Positions 25,522 through 34,665 of a DNA stretch of 64,000 bases are shown here, one piece after another (the stretch's first letter is position 1; the number at the start of each line of letters is the position of its first letter). This DNA is from Bacteroidales bacterium UBA5072. Lineage in GTDB: Bacteria; Bacteroidota; Bacteroidia; Bacteroidales; UBA10428. Under the pieces are notes generated by a model, which saw only the letters and a program-made list of their open reading frames with translations, ran no database searches and was not told the origin of the DNA. The stretch is from the NCBI GenBank assembly GCA_002415855.1, contig DIAS01000050.1:1-64000 (forward strand), written 5' to 3'. The position numbers and the translations under genes were made by a program.

Positions 25522-27192
25522 ATGAAAACAATTACTTTTGAGCTTTTCCTCACCAGGGATCGTGCTCTGCTGAAAGAATGCAAAGAAAATATCCTTAAAA
25601 CGATTGGCGTAGGCCCCAAAAGACTTCTTGATGTTGATGATAATTCGGAGCTTTCAGATTGTTATGAGGTTTCCAGGTGGATCTCCAGCAGAAATATATG
25701 GCATATTACCCGAAGGCTTATGCTCATTGATGGCGTTCTTGATGTAGATCCTGATCTCACTGCCTCGCTGAACAGGGAATACCGGAGACTATACGGGAAG
25801 GAACGCAAGGAACTGGTGAAGGATCGTGAAGAACGGGAGAAAGTAAAGAAAAGACCCAATCCGAGATGGTTTCATAAAAATTCCGGTTTTAAGGATGCCC
25901 TGGAATATGCCCTCAAGGAGTTTAAAGCCGGCAGAGGATGCTTCGATCCGGCTTCGACCAAAATTCCCATTGCGCAATTCGATACCGGCTATACCAACCA
26001 TCCCAAGATCACATTGGTGGATAGGGACTCCGGTTATAATTATGTAGCCGGTTTATTAAGAAGACTGTTGTCAAATGACTGGCAGCGCGATGCAAGGGAC
26101 AGGCTGAGGAATCTCAGACCGTTTCTCTGGGCCTCACACGGGACTGCGACAGCATCCGTTATCATAGGTTCCAGGATAAAAGACAAGAACTGCATCACCG
26201 GACAATTGAGGGACAGGGTAAACGGAGTATTGGCGCATCAGGTGGATTTAATACCATTCAGGATATCCGAGAACATTATTTCCTTTGATAATAAAATGAT
26301 CCATGCACTGGATCAGGTCATCAAATTGGGTAATATCCCGATCATTACCATGAGTCACGCTTCTCTTTTCAGAAAGCAGTCGTGGAAAAAGGCCGTGGAA
26401 AATGCTTACCGACACGGGATTATCTGGATTGCCGCCGGGGGAAGTCATGCCTTTGGACGGCTCCGCAGTATCATTGTATTCCCGGCCAAATTCCAGGAAC
26501 CGATTGCGACTGCCGCAGCAACAGTTGACGATCTACCCTGGGAAAGGACACATTACGGAGCTGAAATTGACATTTGTGCACCCGGATTTGACATCTATGT
26601 ACCTTCATCAAGGAGACGGTTGTATGGGCTGATGCCGGAGGAGTATACTTTCAAATGGAGTGAAGGAACAAGCTTCTCAACCCCGCTGGTGGCTGCTGCT
26701 GCCGCTTTATGGATAGGACACCATGGGGAACAGAATCTGAGGCTTAAGTATCCGCAACCCTGGCAAAGGATTGAGTCATTCCGGACATTGCTGAAATCAA
26801 GTGCCAGGCCCTTCAGAAAGGCAACTTCAACCTCACTGTATGGGGCAGGTCTGCTCGATGCACTTAACCTGCTGAAGGCTGCACTTCCCGATCCGGACAG
26901 CCTGTCTCCGGTTTCCAGGTTATACCTGCATCAGAGGCTTCTAACCAACAAAGCTGAAAAAAATGATTACATTTCCGGCAAGGAAATCGTTTATCTGCTG
27001 GCATGTGGTAAAATCAGGGAGATGGATACCCAGAATGATAATCTTTATAAATTCGTTAAAAGGCGTGCAACTCCTTTAACAAAGAAATACCTGGATGAAC
27101 TGGTCCGGGCGGACCGGCTGAAGGCTGAATCGAATCCCAGATCTGAAGCCATCAAACGTTTTGGCAAGGAGTTTCTCAATACATGGAGTTGA
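25522..27192 (+). CDS. S8 subtilisin-family peptidase without signal peptide
   Basis: A 556-residue subtilase. Catalytic Asp154 (IAQFDTGYTNHP), His206 (ASHGTATASV) and Ser384 (EGTSFSTPLVAAAA) are present. There is no signal peptide or membrane helix, so a cytoplasmic location is likely. About 145 residues precede the protease, including a charged helix (KERKELVKDREEREKVKK), and may act as an inhibitor or targeting part. The oxyanion-hole Asn expected in AAGN is replaced: the text reads IWIAAGGSHAFGR, with Gly307 at that place. About 110 residues follow the protease domain. It is divergent from a helicase gene and convergent with a patatin gene. Substrate unknown; activity may be reduced. Confidence 0.9.
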   Translation: MKTITFELFLTRDRALLKECKENILKTIGVGPKRLLDVDDNSELSDCYEVSRWISSRNIWHITRRLMLIDGVLDVDPDLTASLNREYRRLYGKERKELVKDREEREKVKKRPNPRWFHKNSGFKDALEYALKEFKAGRGCFDPASTKIPIAQFDTGYTNHPKITLVDRDSGYNYVAGLLRRLLSNDWQRDARDRLRNLRPFLWASHGTATASVIIGSRIKDKNCITGQLRDRVNGVLAHQVDLIPFRISENIISFDNKMIHALDQVIKLGNIPIITMSHASLFRKQSWKKAVENAYRHGIIWIAAGGSHAFGRLRSIIVFPAKFQEPIATAAATVDDLPWERTHYGAEIDICAPGFDIYVPSSRRRLYGLMPEEYTFKWSEGTSFSTPLVAAAAALWIGHHGEQNLRLKYPQPWQRIESFRTLLKSSARPFRKATSTSLYGAGLLDALNLLKAALPDPDSLSPVSRLYLHQRLLTNKAEKNDYISGKEIVYLLACGKIREMDTQNDNLYKFVKRRATPLTKKYLDELVRADRLKAESNPRSEAIKRFGKEFLNTWS

Positions 27193-27196
27193 TCCG

Positions 27197-28087
27197 CTAA
27201 CGTTTGTTTATCCACGCTTTTAGCTGCATCATAACCCTATTTGTATCCCTGACGGCAACATCATAAGCTTTCTTAAGTGCCGCCGGGTTATTTTCAAGTC
27301 TAGATACCGGTAGTGGTTGCCCCGGACGGATAATAAAAACCCTGCCATCAGCCTCCAGGCGATTGAGATCATCCAGTGTCCGGTTATATATTTCGTCCCT
27401 TGCTATGAATACCCGGACCAGTTCCGGGTATCGGCAATAGGCAAGTTTCAAAATGGCAGTCCATCTTGGTTTTCTCTTCCTGTAAGTTGAATCTCTAGTA
27501 AGTATTACGATTGCGCGTTTAACTCCTGCAGAAAAAGCTTGTTTTACCGGTATGGGATCTGAAATACCACCGTCCAGATAATATTGGTTATCCAACAGTT
27601 TCATCCTGGAAATAAAAGGCAGTGATGAAGTTGCAGTCAGAAGGTCACTGAATCGGTCAGGAGACGATCCTTTCATCGTTTTGTACTCAGCCTGTCCGGT
27701 CATACAATTGGTCAATCCCACCTGCATATGGGTAGAAGAGCTATTAAATGCCTCATAATCAAAAGGAACTATATGCAATGGGATTTCCTTGTAAATGAAA
27801 TCCCAGTTGAAGTAACTGCCGGTTTTTATCAGTTGCCTGAAGCTGCAATACCGTTTATCCGAAACATATTCATTAACGCTCAGGTTTCGTTCATATTGAC
27901 GTGAAACGTAAGACACACCATATGCTGCCCCAGCTGAGACTCCAACGGCATAATTAAAAAAAAGCTTCTCATGCTGCAAAACATCCAGCACCGCGGCTGT
28001 ATAAATACCTCTGAAACCACCCCCCTCGAGAACTAGGCCTATGTCAGCATAAGAGCCTGTCTTACCAGCGGACCTGTCTTCTGTCAT
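27197..28087 (-). CDS. Patatin-like phospholipase
   Basis: A 296-residue lipid acyl hydrolase with the oxyanion loop GGGFRG (22-27), nucleophile Ser51 in GVSAGAAYG and catalytic Asp172 in YLDGGISDPIP. There is no signal peptide, so it is likely cytoplasmic. Proteins of this branch (YjjU-like) are widespread in bacteria; YIRR-like basic ends suggest membrane contact. The start is 16 nt after the carB stop, so it shares the carB transcript. The lipid substrate is unknown. Confidence 0.92.
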   Translation of the reverse strand: MTEDRSAGKTGSYADIGLVLEGGGFRGIYTAAVLDVLQHEKLFFNYAVGVSAGAAYGVSYVSRQYERNLSVNEYVSDKRYCSFRQLIKTGSYFNWDFIYKEIPLHIVPFDYEAFNSSSTHMQVGLTNCMTGQAEYKTMKGSSPDRFSDLLTATSSLPFISRMKLLDNQYYLDGGISDPIPVKQAFSAGVKRAIVILTRDSTYRKRKPRWTAILKLAYCRYPELVRVFIARDEIYNRTLDDLNRLEADGRVFIIRPGQPLPVSRLENNPAALKKAYDVAVRDTNRVMMQLKAWINKR

Positions 28088-28103
28088 CCTTATTCCAGAA
28101 TCT

Positions 28104-31100
28104 TTAATCAGTAATCTCTTTGTGGTATTGCTGCAGTGATTTAACCTGGTATTCCCTTTCCCTGCGGTCGCGAATACCCATTGTTGCTGCCAGGGCAGCT
28201 GATGTCGTGGTGATATAGGGCACTTTGTGTTTTATAGCAGCTTTCCGGATATAGGAATCGTCGTATTCACTTAGTTTGCCGGCCGGGGTATTGATGACAA
28301 GATGGATTTCCCCGTTCTTTATAGCATCTACTATGTTGGGCCTTCCTTCGTATATTTTCCTTATCAGTTCAGCCTCGATACCATATTGGTTTAAAAAGCG
28401 AAGGGTTCCTTCCGTAGCGAGGATTCTGAATTGCATTTCCTTGAAATTTCGGCCGACCTGAATGATGCGTTCCTTATCGCGATCGGCTATTGTAATTAAT
28501 ACGGTGCCTTTAACTGGCAGGCTGGTTTGGGTGGCTTCCTGTGATTTAAAGAAGGCCATGCCATAGGTCGAAGCCAGGCCGAGCACTTCTCCTGTCGATC
28601 TCATTTCAGGCCCCAGCAGAGGATCAACATTGGGGAACATGTTGAAGGGGAAAACCGCTTCTTTCACGCCGAAATGACTGAATTTTTTCTCCCTGAGTTT
28701 AAAATCAGCAAGTCTTTTGCCCAGCAGGATCTGTGTTGCAATATTGGCCATCGAAATATTACAAACCTTTGAAACCAGCGGAACAGTGCGCGAAGCCCTC
28801 GGATTTGCCTCAAGGATGTAGACCTTGTTCTCGAAGATTGCATATTGGATGTTCATCAGGCCAACCACATTCAGTTCGATAGCGATCCGCCGGGTATATT
28901 CCTTGATGGTATTCTCATGCTGAGGGGCGATCACCACAGGGGGAATAACACAGGCAGAATCCCCGGAATGAATGCCAGCATATTCGATATGTTGCATGAC
29001 GACAGGCACAAAAGCATCCGTGCCGTCTGCAATTGCATCGGCCTCAGCTTCAATGGCATCTTCAAGGAATTTGTCGAGCAGCAAAGGCCGGTCAGGCGAT
29101 ACATCTACAGCCGCGGCCACATATTGTGCAAGCATTTCCTCATCCAGGATGATTTTCATGGCACGTCCACCCAGAACGTAAGATGGTCTTACCATAAGCG
29201 GATAACCGATGCGGTCCGCAATTTCAAGGGCTTGTTGCAGGTTGCTAGCCATCCCTGATTCGGGCTGCGGAATATGCAGTTTTTCCATGACATGCCTGAA
29301 TCGGTCACGGTCCTCGGCAAGGTCAATGGTTTCGGGTGTTGTACCAAGGATACGTACTCCGGCTTCGGCCAACTCTCTCGCCAGGTTCAGCGGAGTCTGG
29401 CCTCCAAACTGAATAATTACGCCTTCGGGATTCTCCTTGTGGTATATGCTCAGAACATCTTCAGCAGTAAGTGGCTCAAAGTATAGCTTATCGGAAGTAT
29501 CGTAATCGGTTGAAACGGTTTCGGGATTACAATTCACCATGATGGACTCATAGCCGGCGTTCCTTATGGCAAAGGCAGCATGAACACAACAATAGTCAAA
29601 TTCGATACCCTGTCCTATCCGGTTGGGACCTCCGCCCAGAACCATTATTTTCTTGCGGTTGCTGGTCTTCACCTGATCGGGAGCATTGTAGGTTGAGTAA
29701 TAATACGATGCATTTTCGACACCGCTGACCGGAACAGGTTCCCAGGCTTCACACAATCCCAGGGACAGGCGCCTGCTTCTGATTTCCGCTTCCGGTAATT
29801 CAAGCAGTTTTGAAAGATACTTATCTGCAAACCCGTCCTTCTTGGCCTGTATGAAAAGATCATCTGAGAGTGTCTTTCCCTTAAAGCCCAGTATCTTTTC
29901 TTCGAGGTCAACCAATTCCTTCATCTGCCCGATGAACCAGGCTTTGATATATGTTTTCCTTGAAAGTTCAGCAATGCTTGCACCTTTGCGCAAAGCCTCA
30001 TACATGATGAATTGACGTTCACTGGATGCGTTATTCAGCATCACCATCAGTTCGTGCAAGGATTTCTTGTTGAAATCTTTGGCAAAGCCCAGACCGTAAC
30101 GGCCGATCTCCAGCGAACGTATCGCTTTCTGCAGGGCCTCTTTATAGTTCTTGCCGATGCTCATTACCTCACCCACAGCATGCATTTGGGTGCCAAGTTT
30201 ATCTTCGAGACCCTCGAATTTTTCAAAAGCCCAACGGGCGAATTTTACCACCACATAGTCTCCGGAAGGTTCATATTTTTCCAGGGTCCCTTTCCGCCAG
30301 TAAGGAATCTCATCCAGTGTCATACCCCCTGCTAAAAGCGAGGATACGAAGGCTATGGGAAAACCGGTCGCTTTTGACGCCAGGGCAGAGGATCGGGAAG
30401 TACGCGGGTTTATTTCAATTACCACCACACGACCGGTTTTGGGATCATGTGCAAACTGTACATTGGTTCCGCCAATGACCTCAATGGCCTCAACAATATC
30501 ATAGGAATACTGCTGGAGGCGTTTTTGGAGTTCCGGAGCGATTGTAAGCATGGGTGCAGAGCAGAAAGAATCTCCGGTATGCACCCCCATGGCATCGATA
30601 TTCTCGATGAAACAAACCGTTATCATCTGGTTTTTCGAGTCCCTGACAACTTCCAGTTCAAGCTCCTCCCAGCCGAGAACCGATTCTTCAACGAGAACCT
30701 GGTTTACCATGCTGGCGGACAATCCCCGGCTGACAATCGTCCTTAATTCTTCTATGTTGTAAACCAGGCCTCCGCCTGTTCCCCCCATGGTATAGGCAGG
30801 TCGGATAACTACAGGATAGCCCAGTTCATCGGCAACCTTTTCGGCATCTTCAACAGTATTCACGGCTGTGCTTTTTGGCATCTCTATTCCAAGACGCATC
30901 ATGGTCTCCTTAAATGCCACACGATCCTCTCCCCTTTCAATGGCGTCGATGTTCACACCGATCACCCGTACATTGTACTTCTCCAGGATACCCTTCTTCG
31001 CCAGCAGCGAGGAAAGGTTGAGCCCGGTCTGCCCGCCCAGGTTCGGCAGAAGCGCATCAGGCCTTTCCTTTTTTATGATCTCAGTAAGGGCGTACTCATT

Positions 31101-31307
31101 CAATGGTTCAATATAGGTGACGTCTGCCATCCCCGGATCAGTCATGATTGTGGCCGGGTTGGAATTGACGAGGACTATCTTGTAACCCAAAGACCTCAGA
31201 GCCTTGCAGGCCTGGGTACCTGAATAATCAAATTCACATGCCTGACCGATTATGATCGGTCCCGAACCGATGATCAGCACTTTTTCAATGTCGTTGCGTC
31301 TGGCCAT
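28104..31307 (-). CDS. carB: Carbamoyl-phosphate synthase large subunit
   Basis: From the ATG at 31305-31307 the protein has 1067 residues, the usual length. Two ATP-grasp halves are visible, beginning VLIIGSGPIIIGQACEFDY and IMVLGGGPNRIGQGIEFDY, each followed by VNSNPATIMTD / VNCNPETVSTD. The C-terminal MGS-type regulatory domain carries LVINTPAGK. It makes carbamoyl phosphate from bicarbonate, ammonia (via the CarA glutaminase) and ATP, for arginine and pyrimidines. No carA is in the window. The extra 19 residues of the longer frame (to 31364) are untypical. It leads the patatin gene. Confidence 0.97.
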   Translation of the reverse strand: MARRNDIEKVLIIGSGPIIIGQACEFDYSGTQACKALRSLGYKIVLVNSNPATIMTDPGMADVTYIEPLNEYALTEIIKKERPDALLPNLGGQTGLNLSSLLAKKGILEKYNVRVIGVNIDAIERGEDRVAFKETMMRLGIEMPKSTAVNTVEDAEKVADELGYPVVIRPAYTMGGTGGGLVYNIEELRTIVSRGLSASMVNQVLVEESVLGWEELELEVVRDSKNQMITVCFIENIDAMGVHTGDSFCSAPMLTIAPELQKRLQQYSYDIVEAIEVIGGTNVQFAHDPKTGRVVVIEINPRTSRSSALASKATGFPIAFVSSLLAGGMTLDEIPYWRKGTLEKYEPSGDYVVVKFARWAFEKFEGLEDKLGTQMHAVGEVMSIGKNYKEALQKAIRSLEIGRYGLGFAKDFNKKSLHELMVMLNNASSERQFIMYEALRKGASIAELSRKTYIKAWFIGQMKELVDLEEKILGFKGKTLSDDLFIQAKKDGFADKYLSKLLELPEAEIRSRRLSLGLCEAWEPVPVSGVENASYYYSTYNAPDQVKTSNRKKIMVLGGGPNRIGQGIEFDYCCVHAAFAIRNAGYESIMVNCNPETVSTDYDTSDKLYFEPLTAEDVLSIYHKENPEGVIIQFGGQTPLNLARELAEAGVRILGTTPETIDLAEDRDRFRHVMEKLHIPQPESGMASNLQQALEIADRIGYPLMVRPSYVLGGRAMKIILDEEMLAQYVAAAVDVSPDRPLLLDKFLEDAIEAEADAIADGTDAFVPVVMQHIEYAGIHSGDSACVIPPVVIAPQHENTIKEYTRRIAIELNVVGLMNIQYAIFENKVYILEANPRASRTVPLVSKVCNISMANIATQILLGKRLADFKLREKKFSHFGVKEAVFPFNMFPNVDPLLGPEMRSTGEVLGLASTYGMAFFKSQEATQTSLPVKGTVLITIADRDKERIIQVGRNFKEMQFRILATEGTLRFLNQYGIEAELIRKIYEGRPNIVDAIKNGEIHLVINTPAGKLSEYDDSYIRKAAIKHKVPYITTTSAALAATMGIRDRREREYQVKSLQQYHKEITD

Positions 31308-31404
31308 TTTTGATTTAATTTTAAAGCATATCCGGTGAAAGAACGATGCAAATATCACCTGCAATTTAAATAATCTATTTGATTGTCGGAAAAGAAATCT
31401 GCCC

Positions 31405-31440
31405 TAATAAAAAAGGCACCCCGGGAAGGATGCCTTTTTT
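31405..31440. terminator. Bidirectional intrinsic terminator between carB and the SPFH gene
   Basis: AAAAGGCA and TGCCTTTT (31411-31438) form an 8-bp stem flanked by A and T runs. On the minus strand it sits 24 nt after the SPFH stop codon and ends with a T tract, insulating carB from the GntR-SPFH operon. Confidence 0.85.
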
Positions 31441-31464
31441 ATATCTTCTGGAGCAATTAGGAGA

Positions 31465-32373
31465 TTATTGCGGGTCACTTTTGTCCTGCGTTTTTTCCAT
31501 CTGCTGCTTACCAAGTGAAACCAGTCCGCCCAGAACACCGAGGTTCATTGAATCGAGGGCAGAGCTTGGAACAATGATCATCGAGCTTTTTTCCTTTAAA
31601 CCTTCCCCGATAAGGTTCATGGCTCGCAATTGCAGGGCAACCGGATTATTTATATACTCTTCACTGGCCTTGGCAAACTTTTCGGCTATTTCGGTCTCAG
31701 CAGTCCCCAGAATTACCCTTGCCCTTCTCTCCCGTTCTGCCTGTGCCTGCTTGCTCATCGCATCTGCAAGTGCCTGGGGAATTGTAATATCTTTTATGCC
31801 CACACTCTGACAGGTTATTCCCCAGGGGGTAGTGCTCTCATCGAGCAGCAGCTGCAAATCATGGGCAATCCTCTCCCTGTCCTGCAACAAATCAGCAAGT
31901 TCATGCCTTCCGATAATATCCCTTAATCCGGTTTGTGCCATGTATTCAATTGCTGCGTTGTAATCCTGAACTTCGAGCGCAGATTTCTCAACATCCCATA
32001 CGGTCCAGTAAAGCACAGCCACTACATTGACAGGTACTGTATCTTTTGTCAGCGTTTGTTCAGCTTTGAAATCAGTAACCCTGATCCGTTGGTCAATATA
32101 ATCCATGATCCTGTCGAGGATGGGGATAATAAAGAAAATACCGGGCCCTTTTAATCCCCTGAATCTGCCCATCCGCAAAACGACCGCCTTTTCCCACTGA
32201 TCGGCAATCTGAATGGACGATGAGAACAGCAATGACAATACAACCAGCAGGCCAAACTGCACTGCTGAAAATACCTGCATGCGAAATAAGACAAGGTCAA
32301 TTGCAAGCAGCACCACAAATACCGATACGGATAGGGCATTGAAGAAACCTTTGGTGATTACTTTAGTTTTCAT
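31465..32373 (-). CDS. SPFH/stomatin-type (slipin) membrane protein
   Basis: 302 residues from the ATG at 32371-32373. It has an N-terminal hydrophobic hairpin (about 9-55), then the SPFH/Band 7 domain (EKAVVLRMGRFRGLKGPGIFFIIP, then DVEKSALEVQDYNAAIEYMAQTGLRDIIGR) and a coiled coil rich in ERERRARVILGTAET. Slipins form oligomers in membrane microdomains. Unlike many, it has no NfeD partner; it overlaps the upstream GntR gene by 11 bases, so it is translated with that regulator and probably under its control. Start codon and overlap fit ATGAAAACTAA. Confidence 0.93.
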   Translation of the reverse strand: MKTKVITKGFFNALSVSVFVVLLAIDLVLFRMQVFSAVQFGLLVVLSLLFSSSIQIADQWEKAVVLRMGRFRGLKGPGIFFIIPILDRIMDYIDQRIRVTDFKAEQTLTKDTVPVNVVAVLYWTVWDVEKSALEVQDYNAAIEYMAQTGLRDIIGRHELADLLQDRERIAHDLQLLLDESTTPWGITCQSVGIKDITIPQALADAMSKQAQAERERRARVILGTAETEIAEKFAKASEEYINNPVALQLRAMNLIGEGLKEKSSMIIVPSSALDSMNLGVLGGLVSLGKQQMEKTQDKSDPQ

Positions 32374-32743
32374 TGTTTTTATGGTTTTGAAGTTCAAGAA
32401 TTAAGTCGTCGACCGTAAAACCATAGTTGAAAGCTATGGTAAGAAATTCCCTGCAGATGTCCTGGATTTTGTTTTGCTTTTCTTTATCCGACAGGTTGAT
32501 TTCACTTTTGTTGATAAAAGTGCCTGTGCCCTGATAAGTTTCCAGGATATTCTGGATTTCTAGTTCTTTGTAGGCCTTGGCAACCGTATTCAGGTTGACT
32601 TTGAGCTCAACCGCCAGGGACCTGACCGTGGGCAACTGCTCTCCTACCGCCAGCTTACCGGATGCAATGCCGAATTTAATCTGGTCAATGATCTGACGGT
32701 AAAAAGGAGCGCCAGTTTTTGGATCCAAAACAAATTTGATCAT
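32363..32743 (-). CDS. GntR-family regulator, YtrA subfamily
   Basis: A 126-residue protein with the GntR winged helix (PFYRQIIDQIKFGIASGKLAVGEQLPTVRSLA, then VNLNTVAKAYKELE and GTGTFI) and only a short helical tail, as in the YtrA subfamily, which usually controls linked ABC transporters. It heads the SPFH operon and is divergent from a heterodimeric ABC exporter. YtrA-type repressors tend to control their own operon and the adjacent transporter; a dyad in its promoter supports this. Confidence 0.92.
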   Translation of the reverse strand: MIKFVLDPKTGAPFYRQIIDQIKFGIASGKLAVGEQLPTVRSLAVELKVNLNTVAKAYKELEIQNILETYQGTGTFINKSEINLSDKEKQNKIQDICREFLTIAFNYGFTVDDLILELQNHKNNEN

Positions 32744-32772
32744 TGTAGTATTATATTATTGTATTAAATATC

Positions 32773-32788
32773 TAGTACAAATATACTA
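32773..32788. promoter_or_regulatory. GntR operon promoter with dyad operator
   Basis: TAGTA (32773-32777) and TACTA (32784-32788) form an inverted repeat, the half-site type seen in YtrA operators. Between and inside them, on the minus strand, lies TATATTTG (32785-32778), an exact -7 TAnnTTTG. Binding here would block transcription of the GntR-SPFH genes. Confidence 0.5.
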
Positions 32789-32910
32789 TATGACTTTCAA
32801 TTTTGCAAGAATTTTGTTAAATATTATTTTAAAGTTGAAAACGCGGTTTCCGAATAACATGCTACCAACTTTTGTTGTTTCTTTGCAGATTCTTGATGAT
32901 TTCATCAACG

Positions 32911-34665
32911 ATGGAAAAGACTAACGGGAACAGCAAGGACAAAGTCACAGGCAAAACTACGCTGTTTGGTCTCCTTCAACCCTACTCGGGAATGGTAGTC
33001 CTGCTTGTGGTTTTTGCACTGCTGGGAAATGGCTTTAATCTTATTATCCCGCTTATCATCTCCCGGGGAATTGATGCCTACAGCAGCGGAAACCTGGTGC
33101 TGCGTTCGTTGATCATTAACTTTCTGGCTGCAGCTATTTTGATCTTTGTTTTCACCTACCTGCAGGGAATTGTTCAGACCTATACATCCGAGAAAGCAGC
33201 AAGGGATTTAAGGGCAAGACTTTCGGATAAGATATCCAGGCAGTCGTATGCCTATGTTTTAAGCACCAATCCGGCGCGTTTGCTCACCAACCTTACATCG
33301 GATATTGACGCCATTAAAATGTTCATTGCGCAGGCTATTGTTTCAATAATATCCTCCGTCTTTATAATTGTGGGAGCTAGTGCAATGCTTCTTTCCATCA
33401 ACTGGAAACTAGCCCTGGCTGTTCTTGTCATTATTCCACTGATCGGAAGTGCTTTTTTCATCATGTTCCGGAAGGTGCGTGTATTGTTTAAAAAAAGCCG
33501 CGAGGTAGTTGACTGGCTGAACAAGGTGATTAATGAAAGCATCCTGGGATCGATGCTGATTCGTGTGCTCAATTCGCAGCAACAGGAATATCAGAAATTT
33601 ATGCAAGCCAACAGTGCTTCACGTGATATCGGACTAGCCATCCTGGGGCTTTTTGCTGCCTTAATTCCCGTGATCACTTTTGTGAGCAACCTTGCCATGC
33701 TTACAGTGCTGGTGCTGGGAGGACATTTTGTCATCGCAGGAACAATGACCCTGGGTAATTTTGCGGCTTTTAACAGTTATATTGCCCTCCTGATTTTCCC
33801 AATCATTGTGATCGGTTTTATGAGCAATGCCATTGCACATGCCACTGCCTCGTATCAGCGGATACAGGACGTATTGAACACATCTGAAATCCCTGAGACA
33901 GGCAGTTATGAAGGAAGATTATCGGGGCATATCGTGCTGAAGAATATTCATGTTTTATACCGGGAGGTTCCCGCCCTGAAGAATATCGACCTGGAAATAA
34001 TGCCAGGATCAAGAACCGCAATCATCGGACCCACGGCAGCCGGTAAAACACAACTGCTTTACCTGCTTACAGGATTGATCAGGCCTGATTCAGGAGAACT
34101 GTTTTTTGACGGAAGGTCATTTGCCGATCTGAATAAGGAGCTCTTTTACAGGCAGGTTGGTTTTGTTTTTCAGGACAGTATTGTATTCAACATGAGCCTG
34201 CGTGAAAACATTGCCTTTAGTGACCATATTTCTGATGAAATGCTTAGAAAGGCTATTGAAACAGCCGAACTAAAAAGCTTTGTCGAATCATTGCCGGAGA
34301 AGCTTGACACCGTTGTTTCGGAACGAGGTACAAGTCTTTCCGGAGGGCAGAAGCAGAGGGTCATGCTGGCCAGGGCACTGGCCTTGAATCCTGTCATATT
34401 ATTGCTTGATGACTTTACGGCAAGAGTAGACAAAAGAACCGAAAAGAAGATCATGGAGAACATTCAGGTCAACTATCCCGGAATAACCATACTTACCATC
34501 ACCCAAAAAATTGCAGCTGTTGAAAACTATGAGCAGATAATCCTGCTGATGGAAAGTGAAATCATTGGATCAGGAACACATGAAATGTTGATACAAAGTT
34601 GCCCCGAATACGTTCAGATTTATAATTCTCAGCGCAGCACCAGTCATTATGACTTACAATCTTAA
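32911..34665 (+). CDS. ABC exporter half-transporter, degenerate ATP-site subunit
   Basis: About 584 residues from the ATG at 32911, with an upstream in-frame ATG at 32896 possible. Six membrane helices are followed by a nucleotide-binding domain. Walker A (GPTAAGKTQ) and signature SLSGGQKQR are intact, but the residue after Walker B is Asp (VILLLDDFTAR) rather than the catalytic Glu, and the switch His is Gln (TITQKIAAVE). This is the pattern of the non-catalytic subunit of heterodimeric exporters such as TM287/288 or BmrCD. The next gene, overlapping by 17 nt, encodes the partner. The substrate may be a drug, lipid or peptide. Divergent GntR suggests control by an envelope stress ligand. 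Confidence 0.93.
   Translation: MEKTNGNSKDKVTGKTTLFGLLQPYSGMVVLLVVFALLGNGFNLIIPLIISRGIDAYSSGNLVLRSLIINFLAAAILIFVFTYLQGIVQTYTSEKAARDLRARLSDKISRQSYAYVLSTNPARLLTNLTSDIDAIKMFIAQAIVSIISSVFIIVGASAMLLSINWKLALAVLVIIPLIGSAFFIMFRKVRVLFKKSREVVDWLNKVINESILGSMLIRVLNSQQQEYQKFMQANSASRDIGLAILGLFAALIPVITFVSNLAMLTVLVLGGHFVIAGTMTLGNFAAFNSYIALLIFPIIVIGFMSNAIAHATASYQRIQDVLNTSEIPETGSYEGRLSGHIVLKNIHVLYREVPALKNIDLEIMPGSRTAIIGPTAAGKTQLLYLLTGLIRPDSGELFFDGRSFADLNKELFYRQVGFVFQDSIVFNMSLRENIAFSDHISDEMLRKAIETAELKSFVESLPEKLDTVVSERGTSLSGGQKQRVMLARALALNPVILLLDDFTARVDKRTEKKIMENIQVNYPGITILTITQKIAAVENYEQIILLMESEIIGSGTHEMLIQSCPEYVQIYNSQRSTSHYDLQS

Noticed and set aside
23139..28087. Helicase, subtilase and patatin phospholipase side by side resembled a defence island.
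   Set aside because: The patatin gene is in the carB operon, the helicase is an ordinary UvrD type, and no nucleotide cyclase, NLR/STAND, reverse transcriptase or toxin is present. Strand directions break them into separate units.
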